A stretch of 45,271 nucleotides of DNA. Origin: Shewanella colwelliana ATCC 39565 (GTDB taxonomy: Bacteria; Pseudomonadota; Gammaproteobacteria; Enterobacterales; Shewanellaceae). The notes beneath the pieces were generated by a model. The model worked only from the letters and a program-made list of their open reading frames with translations, was not told where the DNA came from and did no database searches. Location of the stretch: NCBI RefSeq assembly GCF_000518705.1, contig NZ_JAEC01000033.1, forward strand, positions 1 through 45,271, read 5' to 3'. Below are positions 10,140 through 17,945 of the stretch, piece after piece (position 1 is the stretch's first letter; every line of letters begins with the position of its first letter). Made by a program: the position numbers and the translations under genes.

Positions 10140-11456
10140 ATGTTTTTTATTCATATGATGTTGCTGTTGGCGGTGATCTTTGTTGGGATCCGTTATGGAG
10201 GAATAGCCTTTGGCCTGCTCGGTGGCTTAGGGGTATCCATTTTGGCGTTTGTGTTTGGCATCGCGCCAGGCTCACCGCCCATAAACGTGATGTTGATAAT
10301 CTTGGCTGTGGTGGCGGCCTCGGCGACCTTGGAAGCCACTGGTGGCCTAAAGCTCTTGGTGCGTTATGCCGAGCGTTTACTGCGTAAGCACCCAGAGCAG
10401 ATCGTATTTCTTGGCCCTTTGTGTACTTATTCGCTCACCGTATTAGTGGGGACCGGACACTCTGTGTACCCATTGCTGCCTGTTATTTATGATGTGGCAT
10501 ACAAAAAGGGAATTAGACCTGAGCGTCCATTGGCTATTGCCACTGTAGCCTCACAAATGGGGATCACAGCAAGTCCCATCGCAGCCGCTGCTGCAGTCGT
10601 CATTGCTACGGCTGTGGACAATCAACTCGATATTGGCCTTATCGATGTACTGATGGTGACGATTCCATCAACCTTGATTGGTGTATTGGTTGCTTGCCTA
10701 TGGAGCCTTAAACGCGGTAAAGACTTAGATAATGACCCTGAATTCCAAGCGCGTCTGCAAGATCCAGAGTTTAAGGCGTCATTGCTCGACCCCGAAACCA
10801 CCACTAGTGCAAGCGACAGTCAAGATTCTACGGCTAAGAAAGGCCTCATAGTGTTTTTATTGGGGATATTATCGGTCATCATTATAGCGTTATTCAGTAA
10901 ACAGCTTTTACCTGAAGGGGTGAAAATGTCTGTGGCTATTCAGTTTATGATGCTGTCGGTGGGGGGGATTATTTTACTGGCGACCAATGTATCACCTAAA
11001 AAAATAGCTACAAGCAATGTGTTCACGGCAGGCATGACCGCTGTGATCATTATCTTTGGTATCGCGTGGATGAGTGACACCATTATCGGTCACCATAAAT
11101 CGTATTTGGTTGAGTCGGTCAGTGATATTGTTGCTGTATATCCTTGGACATTTGCCATTGCGATGTTTGTGGTGTCGGTATTTTTGAAAAGCCAAGCTGC
11201 GGTGTTAACCATTATGCTGCCGTTAGGGTTTTCTCTGGGTATCCCGGCGCCTGTATTAATTGGCGTGCTGCCCGCTTGCTATGCTTACTTCTTCTTTCCA
11301 TTTTATCCTAGTGACTTAGCGGCCATCAGCTTTGATCGCAGTGGTACGACACGTATTGGCAAGTATGTGTTAAACCATAGTTTTATACTGCCAGGTTTTA
11401 TCGGGGTGACGACTGCAACCGTTGTGGGTTACTTTATATCAATAACCATTAATTGA
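10140..11456 (+). CDS. dcuB: Anaerobic C4-dicarboxylate transporter, DcuB type
   Basis: A 438-residue inner-membrane carrier with about 10-12 hydrophobic helices, expected to exchange fumarate, succinate, malate or aspartate during fumarate respiration. It is closer to DcuB than DcuA: shared stretches include VVAASATLEA, GTGHSVY, RPERPLAIA, FYPSDLAAI and FDRSGTTRIGKYVLNHSFILPG (the C-terminal signature). GGGGGA sits 7 nt before the ATG at 10140. A 7-G run lies at 10961-10967 inside the gene. It is a single-gene unit; no two-component DcuSR pair is nearby. A nearby FNR site could not be convincingly identified. Confidence 0.92.
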   Translation: MFFIHMMLLLAVIFVGIRYGGIAFGLLGGLGVSILAFVFGIAPGSPPINVMLIILAVVAASATLEATGGLKLLVRYAERLLRKHPEQIVFLGPLCTYSLTVLVGTGHSVYPLLPVIYDVAYKKGIRPERPLAIATVASQMGITASPIAAAAAVVIATAVDNQLDIGLIDVLMVTIPSTLIGVLVACLWSLKRGKDLDNDPEFQARLQDPEFKASLLDPETTTSASDSQDSTAKKGLIVFLLGILSVIIIALFSKQLLPEGVKMSVAIQFMMLSVGGIILLATNVSPKKIATSNVFTAGMTAVIIIFGIAWMSDTIIGHHKSYLVESVSDIVAVYPWTFAIAMFVVSVFLKSQAAVLTIMLPLGFSLGIPAPVLIGVLPACYAYFFFPFYPSDLAAISFDRSGTTRIGKYVLNHSFILPGFIGVTTATVVGYFISITIN

Positions 11457-11464
11457 TGTCATAA

Positions 11465-11494
11465 ACCTTGGTAGTCCTATGGTGCTACCAAGGT
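11465..11494. repeat. Perfect 10-bp inverted repeat after dcuB
   Basis: ACCTTGGTAG (11465-11474) and CTACCAAGGT (11485-11494) form a perfect stem with a 10-nt loop, 8 nt after the dcuB stop. No T-run follows. It probably marks the dcuB mRNA end and argues that the next gene starts downstream of it rather than at the ATG at 11479 in its loop. Confidence 0.65.
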
Positions 11495-11511
11495 CCTCGT
11501 TGGGAGATTGT

Positions 11512-11994
11512 GTGCGGTTATTCTTTGTCGTGTTAATCGTCATGCTAAGCGGCTGTGCATCGTCGCCTCCTGTTGCTGACATGAAAAATGTTCAGCCTAC
11601 TTCCGCTTCATCGCAACGTATTTCGGTACAAGAGTTTGAAACCAAGCTACTTAGCTTTTTTCAGCAATGGCAGGGCGTTCGCTATCGTTTAGGTGGCATG
11701 AGTCATCATGGGGTTGATTGTTCCGGGCTGGTGGTGCTGGCCTACAGCGAGATACTTGCTCTGCCGTTACCCCGCACCACGGAAGAGCTGGCAAAACTAG
11801 GGAAGCCAATTAGCAAAGCCAATTTACAAGCGGGAGATTTAGTCCTATTTAAAACGGGCTGGTCGACAAGGCACGTCGGAATTTATTTAAGTGATTCACG
11901 TTTTTTACATGCTTCAACGAGCCAAGGGGTAATGATATCTCGATTGGACAATCGTTATTGGCAGCAAAAGTATTGGCAATCGCGTCGACTATAA
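11512..11994 (+). CDS. NlpC/P60 family lipoprotein, peptidoglycan endopeptidase (MepS/Spr-like)
   Basis: A 160-residue predicted outer-membrane lipoprotein. The lipobox is VMLSGC with the lipidated Cys at about residue 15. The C40-family catalytic domain follows, with the Cys nucleophile in GVDCSGLV, the His in RHVGIYL, and a second His in FLHAST. Such enzymes cut D-Glu-DAP type or cross-link peptide bonds in peptidoglycan. The start is moved to GTG 11512: GGGAG lies 5 nt upstream and this gives a compact lipoprotein signal. An ATG at 11479 in the same frame lies inside the inverted repeat and has no ribosome site. Confidence 0.9.
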   Translation: MRLFFVVLIVMLSGCASSPPVADMKNVQPTSASSQRISVQEFETKLLSFFQQWQGVRYRLGGMSHHGVDCSGLVVLAYSEILALPLPRTTEELAKLGKPISKANLQAGDLVLFKTGWSTRHVGIYLSDSRFLHASTSQGVMISRLDNRYWQQKYWQSRRL

Positions 11995-12134
11995 ATTGCG
12001 CTGGATGAGTTCGGTCATCCAGTGCAACCGCTCATCTGTTATGTGTTTACGTCCAGCCTTTGTTGGAACCAGTTTCTGCTAAACTGATATTAAGACGTCA
12101 TCAATTTGGAAACTGGGCGTAGATTGAGGGGTGC

Positions 12135-13031
12135 ATGGAACAACTACCTGTAGTGCTTGTTGTTGATGGGGCGAGTGAAGCCTGTCATTCGGTGTGCCAG
12201 TTTTTGACCGGGCAATATCGTCTGCTGACTGCAGACACCGTTGAGCAGTGCCTCATTGCTGCCATGCAAAAACCTGAGTTAATTTTGTTAAACATGGCAC
12301 TTCTTGATGACTCGGATATTAGTGTTTGGCAGCAGTTAAAGTCCAATCCTGAAACTCAAAATATCCCCGTTCTGGCACTGGTTAATGACGATGGCGAAGG
12401 GCTCACAATGCTGGATAGTGGTGCCGCAGACTTTGTCTGTAAACCTATTCAAGCGGTTATCCTTAAGGCACGCGTTGCTACCCATATTCAATTGCAGTCT
12501 CAGGGCAATAAACTTAATTTTCTTGCATTACATGACCAGCTAACGGGTTTGTATAATCGGCATTTTTTGGTGGAGCGCGCCCATCAAAGCTTGTCGAAAA
12601 TACAGCGTCATCAAACGGCACTCTCTATTGTGTTGTTAGATTTAGATGGTTTCCGCCATATCAATGACTTTAATGGCCACCATGTCGGTGACTTGGTATT
12701 GCAAATCGTGTCAAAACTATTGCAAGAATCCTTTCGTAAAGAGGATGTGGTTGCCCGCATGGGGGGGGAGGAGTTTGTGATTCTAATGGAGTCGGGCATT
12801 GAGGAGGTGCTTGATAAAACTGAGTCCGTGCGCCAGTTATTACAGAACCTCAAACCAATGGGATTACCGCTAACGGGTAGCTTTGGCGTCGTCAATGTCA
12901 ATGCCGATAATCTCGACTTCTCACACCTTATGTTACTGGCCGATGAGGCGGTTTATAAGGCTAAAGCTGACGGACGTAATTGCATCGTCTGCTATGATCA
13001 AGGGCATTACCTTTCACAAACCAGCCACTAG
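12135..13031 (+). CDS. Diguanylate cyclase with degenerate receiver domain
   Basis: A 298-residue cytosolic protein. Residues about 5-120 have the receiver (REC) fold, but the phosphoacceptor Asp is Asn53 (LILLN) and the acidic pair is reduced to Asp11-Gly12; only Lys103 remains, so phosphorylation is unlikely. Residues about 130-290 form a GGDEF domain with an intact GGEEF at 210-214, DLDGFRHINDFNGHHVGD metal and substrate residues, and an RxxD inhibitory site (R201, D204) five residues before GGEEF. It should make cyclic di-GMP with product inhibition. The codons for MGGEE contain a run of eight G. No partner kinase is adjacent. Confidence 0.9.
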   Translation: MEQLPVVLVVDGASEACHSVCQFLTGQYRLLTADTVEQCLIAAMQKPELILLNMALLDDSDISVWQQLKSNPETQNIPVLALVNDDGEGLTMLDSGAADFVCKPIQAVILKARVATHIQLQSQGNKLNFLALHDQLTGLYNRHFLVERAHQSLSKIQRHQTALSIVLLDLDGFRHINDFNGHHVGDLVLQIVSKLLQESFRKEDVVARMGGEEFVILMESGIEEVLDKTESVRQLLQNLKPMGLPLTGSFGVVNVNADNLDFSHLMLLADEAVYKAKADGRNCIVCYDQGHYLSQTSH

Positions 13032-13035
13032 CCAT

Positions 13036-13057
13036 AAGCCGAAGCGAAGATCGGCTT
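13036..13057 (+). terminator. Possible terminator after the cyclase gene
   Basis: AAGCCGA (13036-13042) pairs with TCGGCTT (13051-13057) across an 8-nt loop and is followed by GTTCTT rather than a clean T-run. It lies 5 nt past the stop codon. Confidence 0.5.
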
Positions 13058-13177
13058 GTTCTTCCCATTTAGCACTGTCTCAGTAAGCGTAAAATATGTT
13101 ATTTTATGGCCACACTATGTGTTGGGCGTTCTGCCCACATTTTCCACTTTTACCTGTAGTAGATAAGGATTTATGGA

Positions 13178-13711
13178 ATGGCAAAAGCAAAAATTGGCAT
13201 TGTGACCGTCAGTGATAGAGCCAGTGCTGGCGTGTATGAAGATATTTCAGGCAAGGCTATTATTGATACGCTAAACCAGTATCTTACATCAGAGTGGGAG
13301 CCAGTGTATGAGGTGATTCCTGATGAAGCTGATGTCATTTCAGCGACCCTTATTAGGATGGCTGACGAGCAGGATTGCTGCTTGATTGTTACTACAGGTG
13401 GTACCGGACCAGCCAAGCGCGATGTGACCCCCGAGGCCACAGAAGCGGTATGCGACCGCATGATGCCTGGCTTTGGTGAGTTGATGCGCGCCGAGTCGTT
13501 AAAATTTGTGCCGACAGCGATTTTATCTCGCCAAACCGCGGGACTTCGTGGCGACTCACTTATCGTTAATTTACCAGGTAAGCCTAAGTCGATTCGTGAA
13601 TGCCTCGATGCAGTATTCCCAGCTATCCCTTATTGCATAGACCTGATGGAAGGGCCCTTTCTAGAGTGCGACGAAGCGGTGATAAAGCCATTTAGACCTA
13701 AGGCAAAATAG
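13178..13711 (+). CDS. mog: Molybdopterin adenylyltransferase
   Basis: A 177-residue cytosolic enzyme of molybdenum cofactor synthesis that adenylates molybdopterin before molybdate insertion. The family motif is IVTTGGTGPAKRDVTPEAT (about residues 68-86), and the N-terminal segment GIVTVSDRASAG and the LPGKPKSIRECLDAVFPAI segment also match MogA. Length is slightly below E. coli Mog. It appears to be a lone gene here; other moa or moe genes are not in the window. Confidence 0.95.
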   Translation: MAKAKIGIVTVSDRASAGVYEDISGKAIIDTLNQYLTSEWEPVYEVIPDEADVISATLIRMADEQDCCLIVTTGGTGPAKRDVTPEATEAVCDRMMPGFGELMRAESLKFVPTAILSRQTAGLRGDSLIVNLPGKPKSIRECLDAVFPAIPYCIDLMEGPFLECDEAVIKPFRPKAK

Positions 13712-13743
13712 CTTAAGAGGCTGTTGTGAATAACCTAGCGACA

Positions 13744-14004
13744 TCAGTGGCTAGGTTTTGCTTTAAGGTGTTTACTCATAGAGGCTTTCAGTTGCGCCTC
13801 ATTGTCTCGCTCCCTCTCACTTTTATGTTCTGCCATTGCATCTTCCACCAGTCGCTCACAGCGTACTCTCTCTGATTCTTGTTGTAATGGGTCAATAGCG
13901 CGATCGGTTTGCGCATCACATAGCGCACTGGCACAACCTGAAACTGTCGATACGAGTATCACCAGTCCTAGGGCTCGCTTGGTTTTAAAAAGTTGCTTGT
14001 TCAC
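13744..14004 (-). CDS. Small predicted lipoprotein
   Basis: An 86-residue protein with a Lys/Arg-rich N-terminus, a hydrophobic segment LGLVILVSTVSGC ending in a lipobox, then a short highly charged tail rich in Glu, Arg and Lys. No conserved domain is recognised. The start is taken at GTG 14004, with AGG 7 nt upstream; the longer frame to 14088 would put 28 extra residues before the signal peptide and is unlikely. It is convergent with mog, and its stop lies 32 nt from the mog stop. Confidence 0.65.
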   Translation of the reverse strand: MNKQLFKTKRALGLVILVSTVSGCASALCDAQTDRAIDPLQQESERVRCERLVEDAMAEHKSERERDNEAQLKASMSKHLKAKPSH

Positions 14005-14209
14005 ATGTTTACCTGACAGCATTTTAAAAAATGCCACTCTATCATAGAAATCAAAGCGCTTTGTGGCGATTAGGCTAATGACTGACATGAGTCGCGACTA
14101 ATTTTATCGTCGGATCAAGCTGTACATCCTGGCGATGCTTGCCTTCCATAACGGTTAAATAATAAAGACCTGTGGCTGGCGATTGAGGATATTTTGGCGA
14201 TGGTGGCCG

Positions 14210-14389
14210 TCATATGCCTCTTCGAATAATCTGATGCGCACTATAGCCCGTAAACAATAGTAAGCTTGGTATCGCAATAAAATGTGCGAACAGATTGGGT
14301 TCAGTGCTGAAATTTAACCACAATAGTAGCGTCCAGCTACCCCCTAAGTAACAGAGGCTAAGTAGCAGGTGTAATCTTGGTTTATTCAT
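14210..14389 (-). CDS. 59-residue predicted two-helix membrane protein
   Basis: A short frame starting MNKPRLHLLL with two hydrophobic segments, about residues 7-26 and 34-50, separated by a short polar turn with NFSTEPN, and ending with the basic RRGI. Its ATG at 14389 has AAGGA 8 nt upstream, which supports translation. Function is unknown. It reads away from the GlxA-type regulator gene across a 90-bp gap and could be its target or simply a neighbour. It is short, so conservation in relatives would be the deciding evidence. Confidence 0.6.
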   Translation of the reverse strand: MNKPRLHLLLSLCYLGGSWTLLLWLNFSTEPNLFAHFIAIPSLLLFTGYSAHQIIRRGI

Positions 14390-14479
14390 TGACTATTTCC
14401 TTATCCTTTACACTAAAGCCAGTATAAAAACTCGACAAACAGCATGAAAGTGTCATTATTGACAAAATAAGGGTGATTA

Positions 14480-15508
14480 ATGACAGTTTGTGGGGGCGAA
14501 ATGAAAACGGTTATGATTCTAGCGGCGGGTAATGTTGTGGCGGGTGGTATCGTTGGCTTTTTAGATGTATTCAGCTTTACCAACGCTTTATATCGCCGCC
14601 TTAATCCTGAGGTCACGCAAGATCTATTTCATTGCCATATTATCTCTGCTGACGGGCAAGCGATCACGACTAATCAAGGCTTCCAACTGCCTGCAATGGC
14701 CTTAAGTGATGCACAGTCAATAATGGCGGCAGATGCGGTGATATTGGCGTCCTCTTTTGTGACCAATAAAGCAGAATTTCAACTATATCAACAGGAGTTC
14801 GAAGGCCTGTTAACGCCGCTACAAGCCTATGCGAAAACAGGTAAACCCATTGCTGCCTATTGTTCTGCAACCTTAATGCTAGCAGCGTCAGGCTTGCTCG
14901 ATGGCCGCCGTGCGACCACGGTTTGGTGGTTGTCTCAGATGTTTGAGCGCAATTTTGAACAGGTTAACCTTTGCATGGATGCATTGGTGGTGTCCGATGA
15001 GCAGTTTCATACCGCAGGGGCAACGACATCAAATTTTAGCTTGGCGTTACACTTAGTGGGCTTGCTGGCTGGGGAGGCGTTGGCGCAGCAGATGGCTAAG
15101 ATATTACTTATCGATCCAAACCGCTGCTCGCAGCAACCCTTTATGACCATGGCCATTAATCCCGAGCAGCACAAGGATGAGTTGATCCACAAGATCCAGC
15201 AGTGGATGCACTCTAATCTTAACCACAATTGGGTTTTAGATGAGGTGGCCGATAAGTTTGCCGTGGGTAAGCGCACCTTAATCCGCCGTTTTAAGAAAGC
15301 ACTAAATGAAACGCCCGCGAGCTATATGCAGAGGTTACGTGTTGATGAAGCCAAGCGCCTACTAGAAACCACTGAGTTGGCGCTAGAGCAGATTGTGATA
15401 CGAGTGGGTTATGAAGATGTCAGCTCGTTTAGAAAACTGTTTATTCAGCTTACGAGTCTTTCACCTCGTGTCTATCGGCAAAAATTCAATACCCATACCT
15501 GCTGTTAG
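14480..15508 (+). CDS. GlxA-type AraC family transcriptional regulator
   Basis: A 342-residue regulator with an N-terminal DJ-1/PfpI-like (glutamine amidotransferase-like) domain, about residues 8-190, and a C-terminal AraC double helix-turn-helix, about 235-335. The nucleophile elbow of the DJ-1 part reads AAYCSATLML. The HTH shows FAVGKRTLIRRFKKA and VGYEDVSSFRKLF followed by SPRVYRQKF, the AraC signature. AAGGG lies 6 nt before ATG 14480; an alternative ATG at 14501 has GGGGG 4 nt upstream and starts at MKTVMILAAG, so the start is not settled. Relatives regulate amino-acid or choline-type catabolism; the ligand here is unknown. Confidence 0.88.
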   Translation: MTVCGGEMKTVMILAAGNVVAGGIVGFLDVFSFTNALYRRLNPEVTQDLFHCHIISADGQAITTNQGFQLPAMALSDAQSIMAADAVILASSFVTNKAEFQLYQQEFEGLLTPLQAYAKTGKPIAAYCSATLMLAASGLLDGRRATTVWWLSQMFERNFEQVNLCMDALVVSDEQFHTAGATTSNFSLALHLVGLLAGEALAQQMAKILLIDPNRCSQQPFMTMAINPEQHKDELIHKIQQWMHSNLNHNWVLDEVADKFAVGKRTLIRRFKKALNETPASYMQRLRVDEAKRLLETTELALEQIVIRVGYEDVSSFRKLFIQLTSLSPRVYRQKFNTHTCC

Positions 15509-15515
15509 GCTGCAA

Positions 15516-15752
15516 TTAGAGAGCATTGATCCGCTGCTTTAAGTCGTAACTGCTATCTGTCACGATTTTCTCTAGAGTTTGTACTCTGTCTTCTAGATGG
15601 CGGTTTTGTTTGCGAAGCAGTTCAAGTTCATCGAGTTTGATATCGGCCTTGGTGATTTTCTTCATTCTGAAGTAGTGTTTAAGGCCTTCGCTAATTGCTG
15701 TGCTGATGATAAGTGCCAGCATAATAACCATAACAATAATCTCTTTATCCAT
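15516..15752 (-). CDS. PspB-like small membrane coiled-coil protein
   Basis: A 78-residue protein with one N-terminal membrane helix (about residues 4-22), a short basic stretch, then a coiled coil (about 36-62) ending in LEDRVQTLEKIVTDSSYD. The layout and the C-terminal heptads match phage-shock protein B, which with PspC senses inner-membrane stress, but pspA and pspC are not nearby. AAGGAG sits 6 nt before ATG 15752; longer reading frames upstream run into the preceding gene. It is the last gene in the minus-strand ABC-exporter operon, 13 nt after the immunity-like gene. PspB homology is likely but not certain. Confidence 0.7.
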   Translation of the reverse strand: MDKEIIVMVIMLALIISTAISEGLKHYFRMKKITKADIKLDELELLRKQNRHLEDRVQTLEKIVTDSSYDLKQRINAL

Positions 15753-15765
15753 CATAAACTCCTTA

Positions 15766-16017
15766 TTAACTTTCTGTTTTAGCATTGTTTGCGTATTTAT
15801 CGACAACCTTGCCAGTTGTCGCCCATATCAAGACTCCGCCCCAAGCTATAAATGATAGCCCTGCTGGAATACACGCCAATAAAATGAGCTTAAAATGCTT
15901 GCGGTTAAACATCAGTGCGAGCATGGCAGGTAGAAACCAGATAATGAGCACTCCAACAGCTAGCAGAGCCATAAATGCATAGTTTTCTTGGGCTAAAATT
16001 TTATCTATAAACTCCAT
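15766..16017 (-). CDS. Superinfection-immunity-like small membrane protein
   Basis: An 83-residue protein with two membrane helices, about residues 14-36 and 44-66. The wording FLPAMLALMFNRKHFKL followed by a helix ending IAWGGVLIWA matches the small family that includes T4 Imm, a protein that blocks superinfecting phage DNA entry; many bacterial members have no tested function. AAGGAG lies 7 nt before the ATG. It lies between the ABC permease gene and the PspB-like gene in the same direction, separated from the permease gene by a 10-bp inverted repeat. Confidence 0.7.
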   Translation of the reverse strand: MEFIDKILAQENYAFMALLAVGVLIIWFLPAMLALMFNRKHFKLILLACIPAGLSFIAWGGVLIWATTGKVVDKYANNAKTES

Positions 16018-16033
16018 TTTCTCTCTCCTTTAA

Positions 16034-16068
16034 GTTAAGCCCGTCGCCGTGAGTACGCCGGGCTTAAC
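16034..16068 (-). repeat. Intra-operon hairpin before the immunity-like gene
   Basis: GTTAAGCCCG (16034-16043) and CGGGCTTAAC (16059-16068) make a perfect 10-bp stem with a 15-nt loop. On the minus strand it follows the permease stop by about 10 nt and ends 7 nt before the ribosome site of the next gene. No T-run follows, so partial termination, RNA processing or mRNA protection is possible. Confidence 0.65.
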
Positions 16069-16077
16069 GGTTTCTAT

Positions 16078-17214
16078 TTATAATCCGAAAACAATCTTTT
16101 CACTTTTCAATGAACGCTCCATGCCGAATGCCAGCACGATGGCAATGGCGACAGTGGTCGTGCTTGATAGTGCAAGTTGCAACATTGGGATCTCCTGGCC
16201 TTTGATAAAGGCTATAAGTGCCTGCATCTGTCCAGAGATTGGCAACCATTGCAGTGTATCTGGCGCAATGTTGTAACTCGCCGCCATCGACAGCATCATA
16301 GGAACAATCAGTACTATGGTGAGATATGACTGCGCCTCTTTAAAGGATTTAGCCATAAAGGAGACAAAAAGCTGCAGTGCTGCGGCCATTAATGATATTG
16401 GCAGGCCGATCACTAACATCAATGCGATAAAGTCTGGGGTAATATTGACGCTAAAACCAAGCTCCTGCCAAGGCACAAAGCCATAGGCGATTTTTGAGAT
16501 CACTAAGGTTAAAATAAGCCCCACCATGGCAAAAATGGTGACTGCTGCAATTTTTGCCAGCACGATATCGCGGGTAGACACTGGATGACTAAGTAGCAAA
16601 GCCAGTGAATTGCGCTCGCGCTCACCTGCGCTGGTGTCTATAGCTAAGTTCATACCTGAGATAAATACCGCGTACACCATCATGAAAATGGCAACACCTA
16701 AGATCATACCGCCCTTAGAGTCAGAGGTGGCCTGATCTTCAACGACAACCTTTAGTGGCTGCACCACCTTAGGGTCGATACCGCGAGCGATAAGACGAAG
16801 GCTGCCCATTTCGGCGCTATAAACTTGCAAACTTTTCTCTAAACGTCTGATAGACGATTGCAGCTTTTCATTAGAGTTATCGGCGATAAGCGTGATCTCC
16901 GCCGGCAGGCTGTTAGCCATGTTGCTTGCGTAGTCTTCACTGATGATCAACTCTATCTGTTTACGGTCGGCATCATCGCCTTGGCTTATCTCATTGCTGG
17001 CAAGAAACTTAACCAAGTCAGGGGCTCGTTCGCTGTGGCTGATGGTGATGTTGAGTGCTTCAGGGCTAGTTATTTGGCCGATAAGCAGCATAAACATGCC
17101 ACACATCATCAATGGGGCACCAATGGCATAGTAAAGGCCAGCCATGACCGAGCGCTTATCTCTGGCGGCATCGGTCAGCTCTTTTCTGACCATAGTGATT
17201 ATTGTACTGATCAT
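16078..17214 (-). CDS. ABC-2 type permease, NatB-like
   Basis: A 378-residue membrane protein. An N-terminal helix (about residues 22-44) is followed by a large extracytoplasmic domain (about 50-165), then five or six helices in the C-terminal half. The start MVRKELTDAARDKRS and the segment DTSAGERERNSLALLLSHPVS match the permease of NatAB-type Na+ or drug exporters. Its ATG overlaps the stop of the ATPase gene (ATGA, 17211-17214), so both subunits are made together. The substrate is not known; NatB-like proteins also include gliding and antibiotic exporters. Confidence 0.85.
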   Translation of the reverse strand: MISTIITMVRKELTDAARDKRSVMAGLYYAIGAPLMMCGMFMLLIGQITSPEALNITISHSERAPDLVKFLASNEISQGDDADRKQIELIISEDYASNMANSLPAEITLIADNSNEKLQSSIRRLEKSLQVYSAEMGSLRLIARGIDPKVVQPLKVVVEDQATSDSKGGMILGVAIFMMVYAVFISGMNLAIDTSAGERERNSLALLLSHPVSTRDIVLAKIAAVTIFAMVGLILTLVISKIAYGFVPWQELGFSVNITPDFIALMLVIGLPISLMAAALQLFVSFMAKSFKEAQSYLTIVLIVPMMLSMAASYNIAPDTLQWLPISGQMQALIAFIKGQEIPMLQLALSSTTTVAIAIVLAFGMERSLKSEKIVFGL

Positions 17215-17945
17215 GCTGCAATCCCCTCGTCGGTGCCTATGAGTTCAATAAAGGCATCTTCCAATGATGTTTTCCCTGTCTGCTGACACAGCTGTTCTGG
17301 GCTACCTACGGCTACTACTTTACCTTCAGCCATGACAATCACTTGATCACACAATGCGGCCACCTCTTGCATCACATGGCTAGAAAACAGCACACAATGC
17401 CCCGCATCCTTGAGGTCTTTAAGTAGGTCGCGAAGCACTCGGGTGCTCATCACATCTAAACCTCGGGTTGGCTCGTCGAGAATGATATTGGTCGGTTCAT
17501 GCACAATTGCCTGTGCCAGTGCCGTTTTCATCCGTTGTCCCTGAGAGAATCCTTTGCATTTACGATCAGCAATATCATTCATATGCAGTTTGCCCAGTAC
17601 ACTGGCTGCTGCGTTTTTGGCATCTTTACGGCTCAAGCCATTAAGCTCGGCAAAGTAGCTGATATATTCCCGCGGGGTTAAGCGCTCATACAGCCCAAAT
17701 GGATCTGGGAATAGTCCCAGTTGTTGTTTAGCGGCGACCGGGTTTTGAGCGACATCAATGCCATCTATCTCAGCATGGCCATTATCTGGTTTGAGTAAGC
17801 CAAACACAGTACGTAAGCAGGTGGTTTTACCTGCACCATTGGGGCCTAGCAGACCTGTGATTTGCCCATCTAATGCCTCAAAGCTAAGGTCATTAAGTGC
17901 TTGGACGTCGCCAATACGTTTTGAAAGATTCGATACTTTAATCAT
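17211..17945 (-). CDS. ABC transporter ATP-binding protein, NatA-like
   Basis: A 244-residue cytosolic ATPase. Walker A is GPNGAGKTT (about residues 34-42), the signature is FSQGQRMK, Walker B is NIILDEPTRGLD, and the switch His is in LFSSHVMQE. The wording matches NatA-like exporters. ATG 17945 has AAGGAG 6 nt upstream; a longer open frame upstream lies wholly within the hydrolase gene and lacks a ribosome site. It overlaps the hydrolase 3' end by 8 nt and the permease start by 4 nt, so hydrolase, ATPase and permease form one tightly coupled operon. Confidence 0.93.
   Translation of the reverse strand: MIKVSNLSKRIGDVQALNDLSFEALDGQITGLLGPNGAGKTTCLRTVFGLLKPDNGHAEIDGIDVAQNPVAAKQQLGLFPDPFGLYERLTPREYISYFAELNGLSRKDAKNAAASVLGKLHMNDIADRKCKGFSQGQRMKTALAQAIVHEPTNIILDEPTRGLDVMSTRVLRDLLKDLKDAGHCVLFSSHVMQEVAALCDQVIVMAEGKVVAVGSPEQLCQQTGKTSLEDAFIELIGTDEGIAA

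Noticed and set aside
10058..10387. 109-residue frame overlapping the start of dcuB
   Set aside because: It lies in another frame over a clear DcuB coding region, and its composition (many Trp, Arg and Cys) is that of a shadow frame.
11479..11511. Upstream ATG extension of the NlpC/P60 lipoprotein
   Set aside because: The ATG is in the loop of an inverted repeat with no ribosome site, while GTG 11512 has GGGAG at good spacing and gives a normal lipoprotein signal.
14005..14088. N-terminal extension of the small lipoprotein
   Set aside because: It would place 28 residues before the signal peptide; GTG 14004 has a usable ribosome site.
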